From Chryseolinea sp. (GTDB lineage: Bacteria > Bacteroidota > Bacteroidia > Cytophagales > Cyclobacteriaceae): a stretch of 50,565 bases of DNA. Positions 8,903 through 19,460 of this stretch are shown here, piece after piece. How positions within the stretch are numbered: the first letter of the stretch is position 1; the number at the start of each line of letters is the position of its first letter. A model generated the notes under the pieces. That model was not told the DNA's origin and ran no database searches. It saw only the letters and a program-made list of their open reading frames with translations. Where the stretch lies: NCBI GenBank assembly GCA_025923195.1, contig JAICGJ010000017.1, positions 1 to 50,565 on the forward strand, given 5' to 3'. The translations under genes and the position numbers were made by a program.

Positions 8903-9910
8903 ATGACTCCAAAGAATCCGGATCAAAAGCACATCAAGGAAATAATACTTCACTTTTTAGAAGGCATTGCAACTGATAAAGAAGTATCAATTCTTCAAGA
9001 CTGGTTAGAGGAAAGCGAGGCTAACCGTCAATTCTTCGATGAAATGAACAATACATTTCATGCGACGGTAACACTCCATCGCTTTAACCATCCTATGGTT
9101 GAGAACGCATGGGAGAAGGTGTCAAAAATAATTGATCAACCGTCTGACGTCACTACCTCCCGCCAGAGAAGCCTTTATTTTACAGCTTTGAAGGTGGCAG
9201 CCACCGTTTGTCTTCTTGCCGTCACAGGAGCTGTGCTCTTCAATCTTTTTCCTCACAGCGGGGGTCAGCAAGGAGGCACCATTGTAAGGAGTTCCGAAGT
9301 GAATAATACCAAAATCCTATTGCCCGATAGCTCAACGGTATGGTTAAATGCCAGTAGTTCTATTGAGTACGGTGCCGAGTTTAACAAGACTGCGCGCGAA
9401 GTCACATTAAACGGGGAAGCCTTCTTCGATGTCAAAAAAGGCGGTAAATCATTTATTGTTAGGACCGAAAATATGCAGGTGCATGTGAAAGGAACAAGAT
9501 TCAATGTCGAGGCTTACAACAAAAATTCGAACACCAAAACCACGCTCGAGGAAGGTAAGGTCGAGCTCTATGTTGAAGGCAGTAATAAATCTTTTACGAT
9601 GACCCCCGGTGACCAGATCATCGTAGGCACAGAGCACAACGATATCGTTGTGCGGAAGGTGGACCCATCAAATTTCAGCGCATGGAAAGAAGAGCAACTT
9701 GTCTTTGATAATGTTCCGCTAAGCACCATCCTTGCTAAGCTTGAGAATCGATATAAAGTCAAAATAACGTTACAAAGCCCCAGAGCAAAGCATGAAATGA
9801 TAACAATGACCATTGAACACGAGGATCTTGATGAGGTGTTGGAGATGATAAAATTATCCTCTCAGCTCAAGGCAAAGGTTGAAAAAGATGAAATCGTTTT
9901 ATATGAATAG
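8903..9910 (+). CDS. FecR family anti-sigma factor
   Basis: 335 residues. The N-terminal cytoplasmic helical domain (about 1-85) would hold the sigma factor. A single membrane helix lies near 92-112 ('LKVAATVCLLAVTGAVLFNL'). The periplasmic FecR domain (about 125-230) carries the hallmark 'LPDSSTVWLNASSSIEY', 'LNGEAFFDV' and 'VKGTRFNVEAY'. A C-terminal DUF4974 domain ('LVFDNVPLSTILAKLENRY') resembles an STN fold and likely contacts the SusC N-terminal domain. It is 49 bp after the sigma gene and 21 bp before susC, so it is clearly operonic. Confidence 0.95.
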   Translation: MTPKNPDQKHIKEIILHFLEGIATDKEVSILQDWLEESEANRQFFDEMNNTFHATVTLHRFNHPMVENAWEKVSKIIDQPSDVTTSRQRSLYFTALKVAATVCLLAVTGAVLFNLFPHSGGQQGGTIVRSSEVNNTKILLPDSSTVWLNASSSIEYGAEFNKTAREVTLNGEAFFDVKKGGKSFIVRTENMQVHVKGTRFNVEAYNKNSNTKTTLEEGKVELYVEGSNKSFTMTPGDQIIVGTEHNDIVVRKVDPSNFSAWKEEQLVFDNVPLSTILAKLENRYKVKITLQSPRAKHEMITMTIEHEDLDEVLEMIKLSSQLKAKVEKDEIVLYE

Positions 9911-9931
9911 AAACATTAATTCCATCACTTT

Positions 9932-12900
9932 ATGAAAATTGTTTACGGAATAAGAAGTCAAACCACAGCTTACTTGAAAATTATACTGAAATACATCGCT
10001 CTGGCGACGTTCATGCTATCTGCACTGCCGGGTACTAGTCAGGCGCACGAAACAGATCGGACGCTGGAATTCATCGAGCTAGACCTGAAAGAAGTCTCCT
10101 TGAGAATCGCCTTAAAGGAAATCGAAAGACAGACACCCTACCATTTTGTTGTGAATCACAGCCGACTGAAGAGTGCACAAAGGATGGTGACTGTCACAAT
10201 CAAAAGCGACAACATCAATGAGGTGCTTGATGAGCTGCTGAACGGCACAAACATTAGATATACTATCAAAAAGAAACAGATAACACTGATTCCCCCGGAA
10301 GAGCCCGGTCAATCGAGTAACGTTACCTTCTTATCCGGCCAGTCCCCGTCTATCGTCTCCTTAAGTCCTTCGCCTTTTTACAATAAGAGTTCGATATATG
10401 AGGTAGCTGTAACGGGCACGGTATATGAGGAAAATGGTTCTCCACTTCCAGGAGTAAACGTTGTTGTGAAAGGTACAACCAATGGTACGGTTACAGATAG
10501 TCAGGGAAAATTTTCGCTGAACGTGCCTTCCAACGAATCTGTCCTCGTTTTTTCGTTTATTGGTTTTGTTGTACAAGAGGTTTCATTGAATGGCCAGACC
10601 GTGGTTAACGTTACACTTGTCGCCGATACGCAAACACTTTCGGAGGTCGTTGTCGTCGGGTATGGCACACAAGAAAAAAAAGATGTCACGGGCTCTATTT
10701 CTTCTGTTCGGGGATCGGATTTTGCAAACCTTCCGATATCGACTCCCCAGCAGGCGTTACAAGGGCGTGCTGCAGGGGTAAACGTAGTCCGCAATGGAGG
10801 TGCGCCTGGAGATGCCGGAACGATTCGGATTCGCGGCACAGGTACCGTCAATGATGCCAACCCGCTGATTGTAATCGATGGTGTTCCTGCCGGTGGTCTA
10901 AATGACGTCAATCCGAATGATATTGAATCTATGGAAGTACTAAAAGATGCTTCCGCCTCCGCTATCTATGGCACACGGGCTGCAAACGGCGTTGTTCTCG
11001 TCACTACTAAGCGCGGAAAATTTGGCGACAAATTGAAAATGAGCGTCAATGGATATGCCGGCGTATCCAACAGGATTAAGTCCGTCGACGTATTGGATGC
11101 GTCGACACTGGCAATGTTAAAACGCGAGCGCTATATCAATGATGGAATTCCAATTGCTGAAATTTGGGAAGACCCCGAATATCAAACACAAAGGACGGAT
11201 TGGCAAAATGAGCTCCTTGGTCAGGGCTCTGTCAGCAATGTTGACTTGTCGATTAGCGGTGGCAGTGAAAAATCATCGTTCGCCATCTCAGGTGCCTACT
11301 ACAACGAAAAGGGAATGATCAGCAATTCATTCTTTAAGAGGTACAGTCTTCGAATAAACTCTGATCATAGGATTGGCAACAAGTTTAAAGTCGGACAAAA
11401 TCTCCAGATCACGAATCAAAATGGATCTTTACCGAATACGCTGTCCGCCCAGGATGGATTGGTATGGAGCGCGATCCGGTTCAACCCTGGTCTTCCTGTG
11501 AAAAATGAAGATGGCAGCTACAGTACATCCCAAATTAATTCTGAGTTTGGTGATATTAACAACCCCATTTTCACTGTCGACACCCAGGATAAACTTGACA
11601 CACGAACGCGTATCTTAGGTAGTGTTAATGGCGACCTTGAGATCCTCAAAGGTTTCCGCGCAAGGGCTAACATTGCCATTGACGTTACATTTAGCGACTA
11701 TCGAGAATTTAATATTAGGGTTCTTGATCAGATCCGAACGACACCTAATAATTCACTTACCGTTACCAACGACAAGAATTATTCACTTCTGCAGGAATAT
11801 TTTCTTTCTTACGACAAGGAAATCGGAAAACATACAGTCGGCATTTTAGGAGGTTACTCGCAACAAACATTTGACGATATGTTCTCCAGAACACGGGCGT
11901 TCAACTTGCCAAGTAAAGATCCGAGCCAGCGTTATCTTACCCCAGACAAAAATGCAACGGCTGCAGGTTTCGTAGGCGTCGTCAGAACATACGATGCGCT
12001 CCAGTCCGTTTTTGCAAGAGCAACATATGACTTCAACAATAAATATCTGGCCACCATTACATTCAGAAGAGATGGGTCTTCCAAGTTTGGTCCGAATAAC
12101 AGATGGGCAAACTTCCCCGCGTTCTCAGTGGGTTGGAGGATGTCTGAAGAGCCTTTCTTTAAGAACCTAACGAATGTCGTCAGCAGTCTCAAATTTACAG
12201 GTGGCTGGGGACAACTTGGAAATCAAAGTATTCCAAGCCTCCAATATCTGGCGTTGATTACAACAGGAAGCTATCGGTACTCGTTTGGTGGGAATCAGAC
12301 AGACGGCGCTGCACAAAGCTCAATAGCAAATCCAAATGTGGCATGGGAGCGCGCTGAAATGACAAATTTCGGTTTTGAATCAGGATTTCTCCAGGATCAA
12401 GTAACGGCTACTGTCAGCTACTTCATTAAGAAGACAAAGGATATGTTGTTGTCCCCGCCGTCGCTCGGTTCCAATGGAACAGCCGCTATACCAAGTCAGA
12501 ATGTGGGTGAGCTTGAAAATAAGGGTCTTGAGATAGAACTCTCGTATCGCAAAGTCTTAAACGATTTCTCTTATTCATTGAGTGGCAATGCGACCTTTAT
12601 TACTAATAAGGTGACCCGACTTTATAACGGTAACTTTTTAGCATCACAGCTTTACGGCCGAAGCAGCTCTGAAATTTCCAGAACATACGAGGGTAATCCC
12701 ATTGGTACGTTTTACGGTTGGCGCACTGATGGCCTATATCAAAATGCTGAAGAAATCAGCAATGACCCCAATATTTCTGACGATCCACGACGTCAAGATG
12801 GGCTGATACAGCCGGGCGATGTTCGTTTCTTGGATCTGAATGGTGATCACTTGATTGACGATAAAGACCGCACGATAATAGGAAGTCCGCAACCAAAAGT

Positions 12901-13390
12901 AACCTATGGACTTAATGCCAGCGTAGCGTACAAAGGATTCGACCTGACGCTCTTCTTTCTAGGTGTCGCTAACGTCGATATTTACAATGCAGACCGGATG
13001 CAGGGAATTGACCCGACATATCCATTTAACATGTACGCTGAAACCATCAACCGATGGAATGGAGAAGGAACGAGCAACTCAGTCCCACGCATGACTACCG
13101 CACGCGATAATTTGAATCATCGAACGTCAGATATGTTTGTCGAATCCGGGGCGTTCTTCCGGCTGAAGAACTTAACGTTGGGATATACGTTGCCCACGAG
13201 AATTGTTGAATCGGTTCATCTATCAAAGGCACGCTTTTATATCACAGGGCAGAATGTGTTTATTACTACCAAATACAACGGCATGGACCCCGAACTTGGC
13301 TTCGTGGACGGGAACCGGCAAGTCAATGTTGATTATGCACAATACCCCCAAGCACGGACATGGACTATAGGAGCTCAAGTTTCCTTTTAA
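9932..13390 (+). CDS. SusC/RagA family TonB-dependent outer membrane transporter with STN domain
   Basis: 1152 residues, normal for SusC. It has a signal sequence (ending near 'GTSQAHE'), then an STN domain (about 45-105; 'LDLKEVSLRIALKEIERQTP'). A linker leads to the CarboxypepD_reg-like domain (about 145-225; 'GTVYEENGSPLPGVNVVVKG'). The TonB box region 'LSEVVVVGYGTQEKKDVTG' leads into the plug, with the SusC motif 'IRIRGTGTVNDANPL' and 'SIYGTRAANGVVLVTTKRGK'. The barrel closes with an aromatic C-terminus ('WTIGAQVSF'). The STN domain indicates that it signals to the adjacent FecR/ECF pair. The imported substrate is not evident, as no CAZyme gene is close by. Confidence 0.96.
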   Translation: MKIVYGIRSQTTAYLKIILKYIALATFMLSALPGTSQAHETDRTLEFIELDLKEVSLRIALKEIERQTPYHFVVNHSRLKSAQRMVTVTIKSDNINEVLDELLNGTNIRYTIKKKQITLIPPEEPGQSSNVTFLSGQSPSIVSLSPSPFYNKSSIYEVAVTGTVYEENGSPLPGVNVVVKGTTNGTVTDSQGKFSLNVPSNESVLVFSFIGFVVQEVSLNGQTVVNVTLVADTQTLSEVVVVGYGTQEKKDVTGSISSVRGSDFANLPISTPQQALQGRAAGVNVVRNGGAPGDAGTIRIRGTGTVNDANPLIVIDGVPAGGLNDVNPNDIESMEVLKDASASAIYGTRAANGVVLVTTKRGKFGDKLKMSVNGYAGVSNRIKSVDVLDASTLAMLKRERYINDGIPIAEIWEDPEYQTQRTDWQNELLGQGSVSNVDLSISGGSEKSSFAISGAYYNEKGMISNSFFKRYSLRINSDHRIGNKFKVGQNLQITNQNGSLPNTLSAQDGLVWSAIRFNPGLPVKNEDGSYSTSQINSEFGDINNPIFTVDTQDKLDTRTRILGSVNGDLEILKGFRARANIAIDVTFSDYREFNIRVLDQIRTTPNNSLTVTNDKNYSLLQEYFLSYDKEIGKHTVGILGGYSQQTFDDMFSRTRAFNLPSKDPSQRYLTPDKNATAAGFVGVVRTYDALQSVFARATYDFNNKYLATITFRRDGSSKFGPNNRWANFPAFSVGWRMSEEPFFKNLTNVVSSLKFTGGWGQLGNQSIPSLQYLALITTGSYRYSFGGNQTDGAAQSSIANPNVAWERAEMTNFGFESGFLQDQVTATVSYFIKKTKDMLLSPPSLGSNGTAAIPSQNVGELENKGLEIELSYRKVLNDFSYSLSGNATFITNKVTRLYNGNFLASQLYGRSSSEISRTYEGNPIGTFYGWRTDGLYQNAEEISNDPNISDDPRRQDGLIQPGDVRFLDLNGDHLIDDKDRTIIGSPQPKVTYGLNASVAYKGFDLTLFFLGVANVDIYNADRMQGIDPTYPFNMYAETINRWNGEGTSNSVPRMTTARDNLNHRTSDMFVESGAFFRLKNLTLGYTLPTRIVESVHLSKARFYITGQNVFITTKYNGMDPELGFVDGNRQVNVDYAQYPQARTWTIGAQVSF

Positions 13391-13409
13391 AATTTAAATG
13401 ATAACCACT

Positions 13410-14861
13410 ATGAAACGAACAATAAAAGCAGCAGGATCATTTTTGTTTATCATGCTTATGTATGTTCAATGCGATGACAATATCCTTGAATCAACGTCTT
13501 ATGGTCAGGTAACCAATCAGACATTCTGGAGAAATGGCGACGATGTTGTCTCCGCTGTTAATGCGATCTATGAGCCATTACTTCAGGAAAATTACTTCGG
13601 CCATTTTGAGCGAACCTGGGATATTCAGTCTGACGATATGTGGCGTGCGGGCGATCACGCAGAAGATCAGGCAATAGAATATTTTACATACGACCCCAGT
13701 AATCCCAAGCTTATCGATACCTGGAAATGGCGTTACGAAATGATTTCACGAGCCAATGCCGTTCTGATCAATGCACCGGTAGTAGAAATGGATCAGCAAC
13801 TAAAAAATCGCAGTTTGGGTGAGGCTTATTTTTTGAGAGGCTTCAGCTACTGGAGACATTATCTCGTGCACGGCGAGGTACCCATCTTTGTCGAGGAAGA
13901 TGTGCTCGGCGGCGACCTTAACAAACCGAAAGCAACACTAGCAGAAGTTGCAGCCCAGATCGAAGCAGACTTTACCAAAGCAGCTGAACTGCTTCCGATA
14001 TCATATCAATCCGATCCGGATAATTTGGGGCGCGTGTCACAGGGTGCTGCTTATGGATTCCTGGCCAAGTTTTACATTTATACAGAGCAATTTCAAAAAG
14101 CTATTGAAGCTGGCGAAAAAGTTACTCAAAATCCCGCCTACGCACTTGCACCCAGTTTTGAGGACAACTTCAAGATAGACACTGAGAATAATCCTGAAAT
14201 TCTTTTCTCAATGCAATACACTAGCAACTGGACTACGGACAACACTCCACAAATTTACACAACGCCAAGACCATGGGGCGGTTGGGATTTCCGAGAACCC
14301 ATTCAGGACCTGATCGACGAGTTTGAAACCGGCGATCCAAGGCTCCAATATACTGTATTCCAGGTTGGGGATATGGTTGACCTGGGTGGTGATCTCGGAT
14401 TGCAGGAATACACGCCTGATCTTTCAACTTCAGGCTTCCACTTCCGGAAGTTCGCATCGTGGAAAGACGGTGGTCTGAATGCCGACCAAAATGCGCCTAT
14501 CCTTCGGTCAGCAGATGTATATCTACTTGTTTCCGAAGCAAAAATAAGGCTAGGTCAGAATGGTGACGCGGAACTGAATGCAGTTCGGAAAAGGAATGGA
14601 CTTGATCCTGTTACTAATGCCAGTATATCTGATATTATTCACGAGAGGCGAGTTGAACTTGCTGGTGAAAATGAAAGGCATCAGGATTTGATGCGGTGGG
14701 ATAAAGCTGGAATCATTGACATCGTTGAACATTATAGTAATGATCGCGGCCCACTAAAGCCAGCAAGAACTTTTCAGAAGCCAAAGCATTATTATTTTCC
14801 CATACCACAGCGGGAAATTGATATCAGCAATGGAGTCTTGGTGCAGAATGAAAATTATTGA
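13410..14861 (+). CDS. SusD/RagB family nutrient-binding outer membrane lipoprotein
   Basis: About 483 residues from the ATG at 13410, which starts directly at the lipoprotein signal. The in-frame ATG at 13398 would add four residues. The lipobox is 'MYVQC' with Cys21, followed by acidic DDN, a typical surface-export context in Bacteroidota. The TPR-rich SusD fold is shown by 'SRANAVLINAPVVEMDQQ', 'LGEAYFLRGFSYWRHYLVHG', 'LGRVSQGAAYGFLAKFYIYT' and the C-terminal 'IIHERRVELAGENERHQDLM' plus 'YYFPIPQREIDISNG'. It follows susC by only a few bases and would form the lid of the SusCD transporter. Confidence 0.95.
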   Translation: MKRTIKAAGSFLFIMLMYVQCDDNILESTSYGQVTNQTFWRNGDDVVSAVNAIYEPLLQENYFGHFERTWDIQSDDMWRAGDHAEDQAIEYFTYDPSNPKLIDTWKWRYEMISRANAVLINAPVVEMDQQLKNRSLGEAYFLRGFSYWRHYLVHGEVPIFVEEDVLGGDLNKPKATLAEVAAQIEADFTKAAELLPISYQSDPDNLGRVSQGAAYGFLAKFYIYTEQFQKAIEAGEKVTQNPAYALAPSFEDNFKIDTENNPEILFSMQYTSNWTTDNTPQIYTTPRPWGGWDFREPIQDLIDEFETGDPRLQYTVFQVGDMVDLGGDLGLQEYTPDLSTSGFHFRKFASWKDGGLNADQNAPILRSADVYLLVSEAKIRLGQNGDAELNAVRKRNGLDPVTNASISDIIHERRVELAGENERHQDLMRWDKAGIIDIVEHYSNDRGPLKPARTFQKPKHYYFPIPQREIDISNGVLVQNENY

Positions 14862-14890
14862 CTGTTTCATACACAGTTTGGGTTGGGTAT

Positions 14891-14917
14891 AGTTAGCGTG
14901 GTCTTGCCGCGCTAACT
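14891..14917 (+). terminator. Hairpin after susD, probable terminator or processing site
   Basis: A perfect 8-bp stem (agttagcg / cgctaact) with an 11-nt loop lies 30 bp after the susD stop. The following bases are only mildly T-rich, so it may be an imperfect terminator or an mRNA-stabilising end. The next gene starts 62 bp further. Confidence 0.55.
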
Positions 14918-14979
14918 TACTCGTTTTCACAGTTGAAATCGAAATGCTTTTATCCGACCAGGGCAGTGGAATTCCTTAA

Positions 14980-15381
14980 ATGAAAGTGAAATTACTTGTA
15001 TCCATAGTATCCACAACATTTCTGTTAACGGGATGTGATTCCAGGAACATAAATGACTTACACGGTTCCTGGCAGGTCGACTCTGTTTACAGTTTTTACA
15101 ACGGTTTTGATATCATGAATCCTGGCCATGAGCCATTGTACCACTTTCAGACTGACGGTAGGCTAAGGATGACGGCAGACAATGAGTTCAGGTATTTCAT
15201 GTACAATGTGAATGATGACTCTCTAACATATACAACACTGGATGATAAACGGATCGACGCGTTGCAAATCTTAATGTTGAATGACACTCAAATGGTCTTA
15301 AAAAAAGAGAAGTTACTACTTTTCAAAGGGACCAACCAGCAGCGCTATGAAATCAAGTATCTTTCGAAAGTCAATTATTAA
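14980..15381 (+). CDS. Small lipoprotein, lipocalin-like
   Basis: 133 residues with a clean lipoprotein signal (lipobox 'LLTGC', Cys19). The mature part begins 'LHGSWQVDSVYSFYNG' and contains 'PLYHFQTDGRLRMTADNEFRY' and 'DALQILMLNDTQMVLKKE'. This pattern of a starting GxW and later 'L..M.L...' strands is shared by lipocalin-like domains of Bacteroidota lipoproteins. Function is unknown. It lies after the SusCD operon in the same direction, with its own 5' region following a hairpin. Confidence 0.7.
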   Translation: MKVKLLVSIVSTTFLLTGCDSRNINDLHGSWQVDSVYSFYNGFDIMNPGHEPLYHFQTDGRLRMTADNEFRYFMYNVNDDSLTYTTLDDKRIDALQILMLNDTQMVLKKEKLLLFKGTNQQRYEIKYLSKVNY

Positions 15382-15543
15382 AATGTTAGATCAAAAGTCT
15401 GTTACTTTGATTTGTTAATATCGATTGGCTGTAAGCTAATTTTTTCGTGCATGGAGCATTTCCTTCTTTGAGGCCTAATCAAATCGCAGGTCCTCTGCTC
15501 GGAAGAATGAAACAACCGAATTTCTCCGTCATGGTAATATGGA

Positions 15544-18500
15544 TCATTGCTTTGAAATTGCAGGCCGCAACACCTCTCTAGACGTACCGTCGAAATCAAA
15601 TATTACAACAGACTGTGCATCGTCCGGTAATCGCAATGATCTTGATGACTGCGAAAGATAGCCGCTACCATAGTAAAGTTCATGCTTCGACTTGCAACCT
15701 TTGGAATTTGTAACGACAGCATAAAAATCTGTAGGGTTAAATTTCGAAAGCCGATTTTGTTTGAATTGGCTTACCACCACTCCAAGGCTATCGTTATTTT
15801 GAGTTGCCAGCAAAAGCATCCTTTTATCGGCCGATCTTAGAAGCGCCAAGCCTTTTGCATCACCGCATATCGAAATACCGCTTTCGTTCATTGAAAGGGG
15901 TCTGAAGTTTCCAACACCGTCTCCCTGCAATAGGAGTCCCTTAAACGCGTCATATCTACCCGTAAGTACATCCGGAGAATAGGAATTACCTACCAGAACA
16001 GCGTCTTCAAAATCATCTCCTGTAAATTCTCCTGCTACCATACCAAATACCGGCGCAAATTGGGCTTCTGTTGGAAGAGGTCTTGGTTCAAATTCACCAT
16101 TACCTTTGTTTTCAACATAGACAGACGCGAGGATGTCACAACGTAAAACGGTTGGCCTGGCATCGCCCATAAGTTGGTCGAGTGTAGCATTAGCGTAACT
16201 TGAATAACTCGGGTATTTCTTCTTGAAAGAAGGTAACTGCGTTAAAATATCATCACGAGGGTGAGCTGGACGTTTGACGCCGTGGATATAGTGCGACAGG
16301 ATTGGATCGGAAACCCCATCTTTGTTCAGATCCGAAGTAAACAAAGTCACAGGCTCCATGACAGTTGCTTTGTATCTTGAATTCAGACCAAGGTTGCCAA
16401 TCATGTAGTCAGTGTCTCCATCCGAATCGAAGTCAGAAGCAACAATACTGTTCCACCAACCGGCAGAATGCGAGAATACGTCCTGCTTGTGAAGCTGTTG
16501 GCCATCGTTCAAAAACAACGTAAGGGGCATCCACTCACCTACCACCATTAAATCTACGCGACCGTCGTTGTTTGCATCTGTCCACAACGCTGCCGTTACC
16601 ATACCAATGTATTTCAGCTCCGGGGCTAGTTGGTCTGTGATATCCGTGAAAATTCCATTGTTATTTTGTAGTATACAGCTTGTACCGGCCTTTGGGTAGC
16701 CATGGGGAGTCAATCTCCCGCCAGTGAAAAGATCCAGGTCTCCGTCACTGTCAATATCTGCGGCAATTACGCACGAACCGCTGGTATTTATAATGGGTAA
16801 AGCGTTCTGCTTCTGTAGAAAATTTCCGCTTCCATCATTGATATACAAACGATGTTGATAATATGGTGATCCATTTTCAAACTCGTTTCCCCCGCTTACA
16901 ATGTATAGGTCAGTATCCTGATCGTCGTCTGAATCAAAAAATAAAACACCCATATCCTCTTCAAGCTTTTGCTCCATTGTAATCGCCTTATTCGAAAAAC
17001 GGCCGTCTTGTTGTTGAATAAAAAATTGGCCTGGCTGATTAAACGCTCCACCTACGAAAAAGTCTTCCAACTCGTCGCCGTTAATATCACCGACTGCAAT
17101 GCCAGGTCCACCTTGCGAATATTTTTGTGGAAGCAAAGGCTCAATCTTAAAATCAACATACTCTGTTTCCTCGTGACGGTATTGTATTCCCGTGCCCTTA
17201 GCCCCTGGTAAAAAAAATTTCATTGCGTTGTCGAGCTTCCGCGTGGCAATTTGATAATGTGTGTCCTTTTGTGATTCACTCCATTTCAAAGTGATTGTAC
17301 GATCCGCTGCAATATCCGTCAGTTTCTGAGATCGTTGATCCGGCCATAGTATCAGCAATGAATCTATCTTGTCCGTCTTCCCAAGACCGACATGGAGTTG
17401 CTGTTCGACCGATGATTGAAAACCCCGGAAAGGAGACTGCTCTATATGTTGCATAGTGCCGTTTGCAGTGTAGATGCGTAGACGGGCACCGTACCCCATT
17501 TCGTTTAATGGCGGTCCTTTCAGTGAAACGCGCAAGAAGTGATTGCTGAATAATTCACTTGCTTGATTCTTGAATATCGAGGCAGGTGCATTGGTATTGT
17601 TTGTTACATAATCGAGATCACCATCGTTATCAAGATCAGCGTATGCCGCACCCGTGGAATAGGAAGGTTGCGTAAAACCCCAATGAGAAGATTGGTCGGA
17701 AAAAGTGAGATCGCCATTATTTCTGAAAACAAAATTCGGAATATAGGCGCCCTCGAGGGTTCCAATAGCTTTTAAGAGCCTTCTCTTGACAGATTCATCG
17801 TACCCGCCGTGTATGAATTCCTGGGCCTTGTAACTGGCAAAATCGCGGTTGGTAATATCTCTTGGATACCCGTTTGTAATGAGCAAATCTTTCCACCCAT
17901 CGTTATCCATATCGGCAAACAAAGCGCTCCAGCTCCAGTCGGTTGCATGAACACCAGCAAGCTGACCGATTTCGCTAAAGCAAGGATGTCCATGAACGTC
18001 TGTACCGCAATTTAAATGGAGCGTGTTGCGCATAAACTGCGGTGTGTATCCAACCCGCATTTCCGAACGATACCGGTCATAACTCGTCGAGCCAAACATT
18101 AGTTTTTGCCTTTCGTTGTCCGGTGGTAACATGTCTACCTCGATGATGTCTACCAAGCCATCATTGTTGAAGTCGGAAATATCATTTCCCATAGCCGAAT
18201 AGCTCGTATGTTTAAAGTATTCGTCCGCTCTGTTCGTAAACGTTCCATCCTGATTGTTGACGTACAATAGATCGTTCGACAGATAGTCGTTTGATACAAA
18301 AATGTCAGGCCATCCGTCAGTATTGATATCACTGACAGATACCCCCAAGCCATAGCCTTCTATCGAGATGCCAGCCTCGTGTGAGACGTTTGAAAAAGTA
18401 TTGTTACCGTTGTTTCGGTACAATCGATCTGTATTGACCATCTCACCTTTCAGACGTTTCGGTCGAATAACATTAGGACCCGTTTCATCTGTAGTGTTCG

Positions 18501-19086
18501 TGAGAATGTAGACATCAAGATCTCCATCAATGTCGTAATCAAAAAATGCAGCCTGCACTGAATGCCCTGTATCCGCCAAACCGTATTCAGATGCTTTTTC
18601 ACTGAAGGTGTTATTACCATTATTGATATACAATTCGTTAGCACGCTGATGCGGGGCCGCGAATGGTCCTGCGTAACAGACGTAGAGATCAAGCCACCCA
18701 TCTTGGTTTATATCTACCATGGCGACACCTGTGGCCCACTTACCCAAAGTCGTAAGTCCGGAGGATTTTGTAACGTCCTCAAACCGCAAATTTCCCTTAT
18801 TCAGATATAGTCGGTTGCTTACCATATTTCCCGAAAAGAAAATATCCGGCAATCCATCATTGTTTACATCACCGACACCAACACCAGCGCCGTTGTAGAA
18901 ATATTCAAAGGTTAGGATGTTCAGATTTTCGTCTTCATAAAGCTGATTTGTAAAATGTATTCCAGTCTGTTCAGGTGAGAGTAATTGAAGGAGTGAGGTT
19001 TCTTTTTTGCTCTGACAACTAACGACCCCAATCCATAAAAAAGCAATGATAAGACTTGTTTTTGAACAGTCTGCAATTTTTTTCAT
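15544..19086 (-). CDS. FG-GAP/VCBS repeat lipoprotein with ASPIC/UnbV domain (CRTAC1-like)
   Basis: About 1180 residues. I place the start at 19086 because it begins a lipoprotein signal (MKKIADCSK..., lipobox 'GVVSC', Cys24); upstream in-frame starts at 19107 and 19122 would bury it. The mature protein is a run of FG-GAP/VCBS repeats with at least twelve calcium-loop motifs of the DxNxDGxxD type, such as DVNNDGLPD, DINQDGWLD, DYDIDGDLD, DMDNDGWKD, DIDSDGDLD, DFDSDGDTD and DLNKDGVSD. They form two beta-propellers split by an ASPIC/UnbV domain near the middle ('GYGARLRIYTANGTMQHI', 'HVGLGKTDKIDSLLILWPD'). It is probably surface-exposed, binding protein or glycan. It converges with the SusCD operon, a common neighbourhood for this family. 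Confidence 0.92.
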   Translation of the reverse strand: MKKIADCSKTSLIIAFLWIGVVSCQSKKETSLLQLLSPEQTGIHFTNQLYEDENLNILTFEYFYNGAGVGVGDVNNDGLPDIFFSGNMVSNRLYLNKGNLRFEDVTKSSGLTTLGKWATGVAMVDINQDGWLDLYVCYAGPFAAPHQRANELYINNGNNTFSEKASEYGLADTGHSVQAAFFDYDIDGDLDVYILTNTTDETGPNVIRPKRLKGEMVNTDRLYRNNGNNTFSNVSHEAGISIEGYGLGVSVSDINTDGWPDIFVSNDYLSNDLLYVNNQDGTFTNRADEYFKHTSYSAMGNDISDFNNDGLVDIIEVDMLPPDNERQKLMFGSTSYDRYRSEMRVGYTPQFMRNTLHLNCGTDVHGHPCFSEIGQLAGVHATDWSWSALFADMDNDGWKDLLITNGYPRDITNRDFASYKAQEFIHGGYDESVKRRLLKAIGTLEGAYIPNFVFRNNGDLTFSDQSSHWGFTQPSYSTGAAYADLDNDGDLDYVTNNTNAPASIFKNQASELFSNHFLRVSLKGPPLNEMGYGARLRIYTANGTMQHIEQSPFRGFQSSVEQQLHVGLGKTDKIDSLLILWPDQRSQKLTDIAADRTITLKWSESQKDTHYQIATRKLDNAMKFFLPGAKGTGIQYRHEETEYVDFKIEPLLPQKYSQGGPGIAVGDINGDELEDFFVGGAFNQPGQFFIQQQDGRFSNKAITMEQKLEEDMGVLFFDSDDDQDTDLYIVSGGNEFENGSPYYQHRLYINDGSGNFLQKQNALPIINTSGSCVIAADIDSDGDLDLFTGGRLTPHGYPKAGTSCILQNNNGIFTDITDQLAPELKYIGMVTAALWTDANNDGRVDLMVVGEWMPLTLFLNDGQQLHKQDVFSHSAGWWNSIVASDFDSDGDTDYMIGNLGLNSRYKATVMEPVTLFTSDLNKDGVSDPILSHYIHGVKRPAHPRDDILTQLPSFKKKYPSYSSYANATLDQLMGDARPTVLRCDILASVYVENKGNGEFEPRPLPTEAQFAPVFGMVAGEFTGDDFEDAVLVGNSYSPDVLTGRYDAFKGLLLQGDGVGNFRPLSMNESGISICGDAKGLALLRSADKRMLLLATQNNDSLGVVVSQFKQNRLSKFNPTDFYAVVTNSKGCKSKHELYYGSGYLSQSSRSLRLPDDAQSVVIFDFDGTSREVLRPAISKQ

Positions 19087-19460
19087 GTCTTCAAAGAAAA
19101 TACTCATAGCAATCAGCCTCAATTTAAAATCATAAACGAATCATACCCCAACGTTTCAGTTTTATTTTTGATCAGTTCCGGAAATAATAAATCCAAATTC
19201 CTGTCAGGGTATCACCGGTCTGGTCTGTAGCGTAATTCAATTAATGCATCTGCACATCATTCGTCTTTGCATTTTACCTGCTGTCGAAATCAACGTATCT
19301 CTACAATTATAGCCTGTGACAAGCAAGAAGCGATTTGTTGACGTTTCAACCTAATCCCTACCGATAAAACCAAGAACAGCACTATCTTTATCAAATTGAA
19401 ATATGACGCTAATTCTTAGCCAGTTAATAGATGATACATAACATATAAACGATCTCGGAT
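19087..19460. other. Divergent intergenic region (lipoprotein / two-component system)
   Basis: About 370 bases containing the promoters of the FG-GAP lipoprotein (minus) and the response regulator (plus). I see no TTTTAAT direct-repeat cluster of the kind found downstream of the histidine kinase, and no open frame of note. Confidence 0.5.
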
